Shown here piece by piece: positions 1-4,110 of a DNA stretch of 5,040 nucleotides. The DNA is taken from positions 1 to 5,040 of the forward strand of contig JACCVS010000432.1 of assembly GCA_013698055.1 (NCBI GenBank), in the 5' to 3' direction. Made by a program: the position numbers and the translations under genes. This stretch comes from Acidobacteriota bacterium (lineage in GTDB: Bacteria > Acidobacteriota > Blastocatellia > Pyrinomonadales > Pyrinomonadaceae). Each line of letters opens with the position of its first letter. The first letter of the stretch is position 1. A model generated the notes under the pieces. The model was not told the DNA's origin, ran no database searches, and was given only the letters and a program-made list of their open reading frames with translations.

Positions 1-7
1 GGGGAGG
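1..7 (+). promoter_or_regulatory. Probable ribosome binding site of the first gene
   Basis: The first seven bases read GGGGAGG, a strong Shine-Dalgarno-like match. The gap to the TTG at 19-21 is 11 bases, slightly long but workable. It supports TTG as the start. The reading frame has no stop between the window edge and the TTG, so a start further upstream cannot be excluded. Confidence 0.45.
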
Positions 8-18
8 CTTCCGCTTTC

Positions 19-1578
19 TTGTCAAATAATCCTGTCAATGATTCATCGCAACAAGCGGCTGTAACCGCGCACCCGCGCCGCGCGTTGATTATCGCGGAGA
101 CGGCTGGCCTGAGCTTGCAACAGCAACTGACCGCCGCCGGTTATCTCGCGCGGGCAGCGACCATTGCTGATGCTCCACGCGCCATCCATGATTTCAACCC
201 GGACGTTATCATCATGGTCTTGGCGCACGCAGGCGGCGACACCGAGAACGAGAACGTCGCGCTGGCGCGCAAACTTCGCGCGGAGACTGCCACCTATTCT
301 TTTCCCATTGTCTTCGCGTGGACTCAAGACGAACATGCATTGCGAACTGCCGCCCAGTACATCGGGGCGGATGATTATTTCCATCTGGCGACGCCGCCTG
401 AACAGATTCTGGCGCGTCTTGATTCACTCTTCTGGAGAGTCGAAGCTGATCGCCGCAACGCGCCTGTCATCAGTGACCGCCGTCTGGAGATAGACAATTT
501 CATGTTCATGCTCGACGCCGTGCGCGAAGATGTGCGCGCGGGCGTTGGCGGCACGCTGGCTCTCATCTACGCGGTCGCGCCGCGCGGAAATCTGGTCGTG
601 TTTGATAAGGCAGCGCGCGATGCCACCCTCACCGAAGCTCACAATTTTCTTAAGCTCAATCTGCGCCGCATTGACGCAGTGGCCTTTTACGGGCCAACGA
701 CGCTGCTCGTCTATTTGCCGCGCATGGAAACGCCTTCGGCTATCGCCGCTCTTTCCCGCCTGCACAGGGAGTTTCTCGAAGAACATTTGGAGCGCGACTA
801 TGTGACTGGCGTGGCCTCTTTCCCGGCGCATGGAAGCGACGTTGAGACTCTCATCGAGAGGGCGGAACGAGCTGTCAGCGCCGCCCGCACAGACGCGACC
901 GCCGGGCACGTCATTGCTTATCAATCGAAAGAAGGTGAGACGGAATCACGCGCTCCTGTCGCTTCACCTGAGCCTGCTCGTGAGTTGCAGGTAGCAGAAG
1001 AAAAAGAAGCGCTCATGGTCAGCCCGCCCGCTGACACCTCTGTTCCCGAGCCGCAAATTGAGCATGAGGCGAAAGAGAAGGAGATGCCGGAAAAAACGGC
1101 TGCCTCTGAGAAAAATGATGAAGCGCCATCAAAGGATATAGACGCGGGACGCGCGGCAGAAGCCGCCGCGACGGAGCGCGAGCGGCGCGCGAGCGGGGCA
1201 GTCATGCCGCGCCGTCTTCTGCTGACCATCTCGGATTCCGCGCGCATGGCGCAGGTCAATTCCCTGATTCGCTCGGCGGGCTACGAGGCGCGGGCTGCTT
1301 TCGACGGTCAGCAGGCCTTGCACCTGCTGCGTATCGAGCGCCCTGATCTGCTCTTGCTTGATTATGAGCTTCAGGGTATAGACGGCGTGGAAACGATTCG
1401 CCGTCTGCGTAAACAAAGCGGCGGGCGGCTCGGTTTGCCGGTCGTTATGTTGATCTCATCGAATAACGAGAGCGCGCGACGTGAGGCGCTTGAGCTTGGC
1501 GCGCACAGCGTCGTTGTGATCCCCTATGATCCGGTCGCTTTGCTCGCCACCGTGCGGGATGCCGGAAGCATCGAATGA
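19..1578 (+). CDS. Multi-domain response-regulator-like protein: pseudo-receiver, degenerate GGDEF, charged linker, pseudo-receiver
   Basis: This 519-residue soluble protein has no signal peptide or membrane segment and should act in the cytoplasm. Residues 20-140 look like a receiver fold, but the position aligned with the phospho-accepting Asp is V67 and the acidic pair is missing. Residues about 155-300 look like a GGDEF domain: the C-terminal GVASFPAHGSD stretch (264-274) and following helix are typical. The signature GGDEF is replaced by GPTTL (225-229), so diguanylate cyclase activity is not expected. An RxxD (R216-D219) sits five residues before it, the usual spacing of the c-di-GMP inhibitory site. 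Residues 305-395 are a Glu/Ala/Lys/Pro-rich linker, probably disordered. Residues 397-519 form a second receiver with D448 present in LLLLDYE, but the acidic pair is I404-S405 and the conserved Lys is I501. No output DNA-binding domain is seen. The TTG start is chosen from GGGGAGG upstream; the frame is open to the window edge, so the N-terminus may be longer. The next gene begins 15 bases after the stop. Domain calls are from pattern recognition; the function is probably non-enzymatic signal binding or scaffolding (inference). Confidence 0.85.
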   Translation: MSNNPVNDSSQQAAVTAHPRRALIIAETAGLSLQQQLTAAGYLARAATIADAPRAIHDFNPDVIIMVLAHAGGDTENENVALARKLRAETATYSFPIVFAWTQDEHALRTAAQYIGADDYFHLATPPEQILARLDSLFWRVEADRRNAPVISDRRLEIDNFMFMLDAVREDVRAGVGGTLALIYAVAPRGNLVVFDKAARDATLTEAHNFLKLNLRRIDAVAFYGPTTLLVYLPRMETPSAIAALSRLHREFLEEHLERDYVTGVASFPAHGSDVETLIERAERAVSAARTDATAGHVIAYQSKEGETESRAPVASPEPARELQVAEEKEALMVSPPADTSVPEPQIEHEAKEKEMPEKTAASEKNDEAPSKDIDAGRAAEAAATERERRASGAVMPRRLLLTISDSARMAQVNSLIRSAGYEARAAFDGQQALHLLRIERPDLLLLDYELQGIDGVETIRRLRKQSGGRLGLPVVMLISSNNESARREALELGAHSVVVIPYDPVALLATVRDAGSIE

Positions 1579-1593
1579 GGTAAACTAAAGAGT

Positions 1594-2238
1594 ATGCACT
1601 GCACGAACTGTGGAACTTACGTTGCTCCGGGCACGCGCTTCTGCGCCGGTTGCGGCGCGCCTGCCGTTGACCCGGAAACGACGCGCTATGCGGGCGCGCA
1701 ACCGCAACCCTTCGCCGCGCCGCCCGTCCATCCGCCTCCTCCGGCGTATGCGCCCGCAGCATATACACCGGCACGGACGGAGAGAACGAACGATGCGGAG
1801 CGGCAGATTTTCAAAGTCCGCCCGACGCTTTTTTTTATCAAGATCGGTTACGGTCTGGCGGCTCTCGGCGCGGTTCTGCTGATTGTTCTTCTGGCTTACT
1901 ACATTAGCGCGCCTTGGTGGATTGCGCTTCCCATAGCGTTGGCGTTGCTGCTGATCCCGGCCTTTTATCACGTCAAGCGCAACATGGTTCAGTACACGTT
2001 GACGAATCACAAGCTTGAGATTGATGAAGGTTTTATTGCCCGCACGACGCGGAACCTACCTTTACGGAATATTCAGGACGTGACGGTTTCGGCAACGATT
2101 ATGCAAAGGCTGCTCGGCTACGGCAACGTGGTGATAGATAACGCCAGCGAGCTTGGAGGCTCGACCATCCTGCATAACATCCACAACCCGCGCCAGTACG
2201 CCGATCTGCTGTTGCGTGAATTGCGTCGTTTTCAATGA
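1594..2238 (+). CDS. Zinc-ribbon, two-transmembrane, bacterial PH-domain (bPH2/DUF304-type) membrane protein
   Basis: This 214-residue protein has three parts. Residues 1-24 form a small zinc ribbon with cysteines 3, 6, 17 and 20 (CxxC ... CxxCG), usually a structural zinc site. Residues 25-65 are a Pro/Ala-rich flexible linker. Two hydrophobic segments follow, about 84-105 and 107-126, forming a short membrane hairpin. Residues about 130-208 match the bacterial PH domain seen in YdbS/YdbT-like proteins: YTLTNHKLEIDEG, then NLPLRNIQDV, then RLLGYGNVVIDNAS. Both the ribbon and the PH domain would lie in the cytoplasm. Family members are membrane-associated with poorly defined roles, so no specific activity is assigned. 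The ATG start lies 15 bases after the stop of the preceding gene. A GAGG overlapping that stop (1577-1580) can serve as ribosome binding site at 13 bases, and AAAGAG at 1587-1592 is too close. Tight spacing suggests one transcript with the upstream signalling gene. A run of eight T (1829-1836) lies within the frame just before the first membrane segment. Confidence 0.88.
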   Translation: MHCTNCGTYVAPGTRFCAGCGAPAVDPETTRYAGAQPQPFAAPPVHPPPPAYAPAAYTPARTERTNDAERQIFKVRPTLFFIKIGYGLAALGAVLLIVLLAYYISAPWWIALPIALALLLIPAFYHVKRNMVQYTLTNHKLEIDEGFIARTTRNLPLRNIQDVTVSATIMQRLLGYGNVVIDNASELGGSTILHNIHNPRQYADLLLRELRRFQ

Positions 2239-2359
2239 GTCGAGAGAAGTAGTTCCAGTGAAAACTCGCGCAACTGGTAGTTCCGTTTGGAACATCCAAC
2301 CGTTTTGCGGGTTCTAAACGTATTGTAGTCACGTCACTTTAGATTAAGAGGGTTTTGTT
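2239..2359. other. 121-base intergenic gap with small repeats, no clear promoter or terminator
   Basis: The gap contains a direct repeat GTAGTTCC (2249-2256 and 2277-2284), a perfect 5-bp hairpin GTTCC-gttt-GGAAC (2280-2293), a CCAGT/ACTGG pair (2255-2259 and 2273-2277), and CGTTT/AAACG (2301-2305 and 2316-2320). None is followed by a T-run, so no intrinsic terminator is called. No convincing -35/-10 pair with normal spacing was found, though TAGATT (2340-2345) could be a weak -10. Whether the downstream gene has its own promoter is therefore undecided. Confidence 0.4.
2346..2352 (+). promoter_or_regulatory. Ribosome binding site that fixes the TTG start at 2360
   Basis: AAGAGGG lies 7 bases upstream of TTG 2360-2362, an ideal spacing. 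An in-frame TAA at 2345-2347 overlaps its 5' edge, and no ATG or GTG occurs in frame between that stop and the TTG. The TTG is therefore the first possible start, and it yields a complete signal peptide. Confidence 0.7.
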
Positions 2360-3556
2360 TTGCGTCTGATTTCATCAAGATTGAGTTTTGTTAGTTCGCT
2401 TCTTCTATTCCTGTTTGTCGCAGCAATCGGGCAGGATTCGTCCTCGCCGGAAGTCGTCAAGCTGCTGCCTAAAACCGTAAATAATTTTCGCGCTCAGGGT
2501 GTTCGCCCGCTCGCTTCTCTCCCAAATGAGATTACGCCGGAAGATTTCGGCGTTCGCGGTGCGGCTGAAGGGACATATGTCTCTCCAAAAGGCGAGCGGC
2601 TCATGGTCAGCGTTATGACAACACGGTCGCACGCCGGTGCATATTCGCTCCTGACTCGCGCGGCAACGCAGATGAAAAGCGAGGCGCAACCGCAGGCGGC
2701 GAAGTTGAATGATGTCGGGGTGGCAGGAGTCGCCGCTCCGGAGCGCGTTGTTTTCTATAAAGGCAACTTATTTGTTAGTGTCGCTGGCAAGAGTAAGACC
2801 ACCGGCAATGGCGAGAACACTCTGATTACTTTTGCCCGCGCGTATGCCGCTACCCTCCCGGAAGCTGAAAACGAAATTCCCGTCCTCATCAAACATCTGC
2901 CGGATTGGGAGACGGCGCAGGAGCGCGCTATCTACGCCATCAGTTTGCCTGTCTTGCAGGGCGCGGCAGGAAACCAGCCGGTGTTTGAGCTAATCAACTT
3001 CAATGAAGGCGCAGAGGCTGTCACGGCAACTTACGATGCCTCGCGGCTGGTTGTCGTCGAATACACCACGCCGCAGATCGCCGCCGATGCCGACGCACGC
3101 ATCACTGCGCGGCTTCAGGAACTACGCACGCAGGGGCAACCAATCCCTTCCGCCTATCGCCGCGTGGGCAACTATTCCGTCTTCGTTTTCAATGCGCCGG
3201 ATGAGACGGCTGCGGGGAAGCTGATTGATGGCGTGAAGTATGAGCAAAGTATCCAGTGGCTCGGCGAGAATCCGCTGTTATGGGCGCGTGCCGAAAAGCA
3301 GCACACACAGCAGGCCGTCAGCCTCATCCTGGGCATCGCCAGAACGATAGGCTTTTTCGTGGCAGCCGTTCTGGGAATCGGCGTCGTCTTCGGCGGCATC
3401 TTTTTCCTGCGCCGGAGGGCACAGCAACGTGCGGTGGAGGAAGTAGCCTATTCGGATGCAGGAGGAATGTTGCGTCTCAATATTGATCAGATGACCGCTG
3501 AGACCGACCCATCAAGACTGCTTGGCGCAGGCGAGGAAAAACCAGTCGTTCAGTAA
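2360..3556 (+). CDS. Exported protein with C-terminal membrane anchor, resembling the acidobacterial DUF6599 group
   Basis: This 398-residue protein begins with a typical signal peptide: R2 and R7, a hydrophobic core about 8-22, and a likely signal peptidase I site after G24 (A22-I23-G24). The bulk, about 25-320, should lie outside the cytoplasm and carries no catalytic motif I recognise. Features that recall DUF6599-type proteins are the early VVKLLPKTVNNF segment (32-43), the AYSLL stretch (94-98), the YKGNLFVSVAGK stretch (133-144), a VVVEYTTPQIAADAD segment (231-245), and a VKYEQSIQW segment (292-300). This assignment is from memory and tentative. A single strong membrane segment lies at about 327-350, followed by RRR (351-353) and a cytoplasmic tail of about 45 residues, the usual stop-transfer arrangement. 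The TTG start is supported by an upstream ribosome binding site and a preceding in-frame stop. The gene lies 121 bases after the PH-domain gene on the same strand and ends at a strong hairpin terminator. Real coding capacity is near certain; the function is unknown, with an envelope role inferred from topology. Confidence 0.85.
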   Translation: MRLISSRLSFVSSLLLFLFVAAIGQDSSSPEVVKLLPKTVNNFRAQGVRPLASLPNEITPEDFGVRGAAEGTYVSPKGERLMVSVMTTRSHAGAYSLLTRAATQMKSEAQPQAAKLNDVGVAGVAAPERVVFYKGNLFVSVAGKSKTTGNGENTLITFARAYAATLPEAENEIPVLIKHLPDWETAQERAIYAISLPVLQGAAGNQPVFELINFNEGAEAVTATYDASRLVVVEYTTPQIAADADARITARLQELRTQGQPIPSAYRRVGNYSVFVFNAPDETAAGKLIDGVKYEQSIQWLGENPLLWARAEKQHTQQAVSLILGIARTIGFFVAAVLGIGVVFGGIFFLRRRAQQRAVEEVAYSDAGGMLRLNIDQMTAETDPSRLLGAGEEKPVVQ

Positions 3557-3576
3557 GAGAAGGTATTCAAGACAAA

Positions 3577-3612
3577 AAAATAGCTGCGAGACTTTAATCT
3601 CGCAGCTATTTT
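3577..3612. terminator. Strong hairpin terminator, probably bidirectional
   Basis: A perfect 15-bp stem (3577-3591 with 3598-3612; core TAGCTGCGAGA) encloses a six-base loop CTTTAA. It begins 20 bases after the stop of the exported-protein gene. Read on +, it ends in four T; read on -, it ends in a run of seven T (complement of 3574-3580). It should stop + strand transcription of the upstream gene and also end any transcript entering from the - strand. Confidence 0.88.
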
Positions 3613-3644
3613 CACAATTACCTACTCTACCCCTAAAAAGTTGC

Positions 3645-3704
3645 GGGCTGCTGGTCTTCCTGTCAGGCTCCCCCAAGCCTTTCCAAGACGCCGACCAGCA
3701 GCCC
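3645..3704. repeat. Extended imperfect hairpin with 12-bp outer stem
   Basis: GGGCTGCTGGTC (3645-3656) pairs perfectly with 3693-3704. Inside it, AGGCT (3665-3669) pairs with AGCCT (3676-3680) around a six-base loop, CCCCCA on + and UGGGGG on -. A GTCTT/AAGAC pairing (3654-3658 with 3685-3689 on +) is an alternative middle stem. The G- and C-rich outer stem has no T-run, so it is not an intrinsic terminator. It is more likely part of a folded RNA. Confidence 0.7.
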
Positions 3705-3785
3705 AGCACTTATGCCCGTTTGACCGCTTAAAAGCGTTTCGCGACAACCCCGTTCCCCCGAAAGGACCGCCGCTTGCTTTTCAAA

Positions 3786-3821
3786 AGTGAGAGAACGCCT
3801 CCCCCAAAGCCTTCACTCACT
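3786..3821. repeat. Hairpin presenting a second copy of the C5/G5 loop
   Basis: AGTGAG (3786-3791) pairs with CTCACT (3816-3821), then GAA (3793-3795) with TTC (3812-3814) after a one-base mismatch on each side. The interior holds CCTCCCCCAAAGCC. On the - strand GCUU pairs with AGGC (one U-G wobble) and leaves the loop UGGGGG. On the + strand the same stem has a C-A mismatch. Confidence 0.5.
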
Positions 3822-3906
3822 GCCGTCTCCGAGCCTGACCCGATTTACCCTTATCTTGTACCCTTCTTATTTTATCGCAGCTTAGCAGAGCAACGACCGT
3901 GCCATT

Positions 3907-3963
3907 ACCTCGACCATCCGCTCACTTTTTCAAAGAATATATTTTTCCCTTGAAAATCGAGGT
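3907..3963. repeat. Extended two-stem hairpin
   Basis: ACCTCGA (3907-3913) pairs with TCGAGGT (3957-3963). Directly inside on the right, TTGAAAA (3950-3956) pairs with TTTTCAA (3927-3933), leaving a 13-base bulge on the left side (3914-3926) and an AT-rich apical loop that includes the palindrome AATATATT. Two independent 7-bp stems nested in order are unlikely by chance, but no function is assigned. Confidence 0.5.
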
Positions 3964-3968
3964 TTGTG

Positions 3969-4028
3969 AAAACAGCTAATGTTAGACGACCACTCTAGTC
4001 GCCCACAGTCTAGCTTAAGCACTGTTTT
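3969..4028. repeat. Extended two-stem hairpin near the proposed RNA 5' end
   Basis: AAAACAG (3969-3975) pairs with CTGTTTT (4022-4028). Inside, TAGAC (3983-3987) pairs with GTCTA (4008-4012), extendable on the + strand by a wobble and a G-C pair. The apex offers competing GAC/GTC pairings around 3988-4001. If a - strand RNA starts near 4032, this would be its 5' stem-loop and could protect the end. Confidence 0.5.
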
Positions 4029-4033
4029 TCTTT

Positions 4034-4052
4034 CGTACAATCTATGTGTACG
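4034..4052. promoter_or_regulatory. Inverted repeat overlapping a putative -10, possible operator
   Basis: CGTACA (4034-4039) and TGTACG (4047-4052) are perfect inverted half-sites separated by 7 bases. The repeat spans the proposed - strand -10 hexamer at 4039-4044. A dimeric regulator bound here would block that promoter. No regulator is identified, so this is a suggestion only. Confidence 0.25.
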
Positions 4053-4068
4053 GATGAACGATAATCAA
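4039..4068 (-). promoter_or_regulatory. Possible sigma-70-type promoter on the - strand
   Basis: Reading the - strand, TTGATT (complement of 4063-4068) and TAGATT (complement of 4039-4044) are separated by 18 bases. Each hexamer matches four of six consensus positions. Transcription would start near 4032 and run into the structured region, ending at the 3577-3612 terminator. Such matches also occur by chance in AT-rich DNA, so support is modest. Confidence 0.3.
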
Positions 4069-4089
4069 TCGTAACTCGGGAGATAAACA

Positions 4090-4110
4090 GAGAAACCTTG
4101 TCTTTCAAGG
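4090..4110 (-). terminator. Weak hairpin at the end of the aminotransferase gene
   Basis: On the - strand CCTTG and CAAGG (4106-4110 with 4096-4100) form a 5-bp stem with a five-base loop, overlapping the TGA stop codon (4105-4107), followed by TTTCTC. The stem is short and the T-tract poor, so termination here would be partial at best. Read-through would enter the structured intergenic region. Confidence 0.25.

Larger units (their letters stand above)
3573..4032 (-). ncRNA. Candidate structured non-coding RNA (about 460 nt), family not recognised
   Basis: The proposal is a - strand transcript starting near 4032, downstream of a plausible promoter (4039-4068), and ending in the T-tract at about 3573-3579. 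In - strand order it would form an extended hairpin at 4028-3969, a second at 3963-3907, a hairpin at 3821-3786, a small one at 3736-3725, a long imperfect hairpin at 3704-3645, and the terminator. The - strand is preferred because the T-tract after the terminator is longer in that direction. In addition, the inner stem of the 3786-3821 hairpin pairs fully only on this strand, through a U-G wobble (GCUU with AGGC). A contrary sign is that one stem (3981-3987 with 4008-4014) pairs better on the + strand. It matches neither tmRNA, RNase P RNA, SRP RNA nor 6S RNA by the conserved motifs I know. It could instead be the 3' untranslated part of the aminotransferase transcript, or simply structured spacer. 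Confidence 0.35.
3557..4104. other. Convergent 548-base intergenic region, rich in inverted repeats, no protein gene
   Basis: No credible coding frame was found here on either strand. The region carries a chain of inverted repeats: 3577-3612 (15 bp, perfect), 3645-3656 with 3693-3704 (12 bp, perfect), 3725-3736 (CGCTT/AAGCG), 3786-3791 with 3816-3821 (6 bp, plus GAA/TTC inside), 3907-3913 with 3957-3963 (7 bp, plus TTTTCAA/TTGAAAA inside), 3969-3975 with 4022-4028 (7 bp, plus TAGAC/GTCTA inside), and 4034-4039 with 4047-4052 (6 bp). The part from about 3840 to 4090 is visibly more AT-rich than the flanking genes. The density of nested hairpins is far above what two terminators require and points to a structured RNA or a regulatory region. 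Confidence 0.7.

Noticed and set aside
424..924. 166-codon open frame on the - strand inside the signalling gene
   Set aside because: It lies entirely opposite a frame with recognisable receiver and GGDEF-like folds. Its product has no domain, and such antisense frames are common in GC-rich genes.
1585..2010. 141-codon Arg-rich frame on the - strand opposite the PH-domain gene
   Set aside because: Its composition is that of an antisense shadow, and the + frame has a zinc ribbon, membrane segments and a PH domain.
3640..3700. Cobalamin-riboswitch-like stretch (AGGAAGACCAGCAGCC on the - strand)
   Set aside because: It resembles only the B12 box. The rest of the conserved cobalamin core is not seen, and no gene lies downstream on that strand.
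3522..3731. Small + frame spanning the end of the exported-protein gene and the intergenic hairpins
   Set aside because: It overlaps the gene end in another frame and reads through the perfect terminator hairpin. The peptide is uninformative and no good ribosome binding site is evident.
3725..3736. CGCTT/AAGCG palindrome as a terminator
   Set aside because: The stem is only five pairs with a two-base loop (four with a workable loop) and there is no T-run on either side.
3645..3830. G-quadruplex on the - strand
   Set aside because: The G-runs of four or five are tens of bases apart and lie in or beside hairpin loops, so a local four-run quadruplex is unlikely.
3557..4104. tmRNA, RNase P RNA, SRP RNA or 6S RNA in the intergenic region
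   Set aside because: I looked for the tmRNA tRNA-like ends and GUUCAA-type T-loop, the RNase P GAGGAAAGUCC box, the SRP domain IV GGAA loop region, and a 6S-type single rod with central bubble. None fits.
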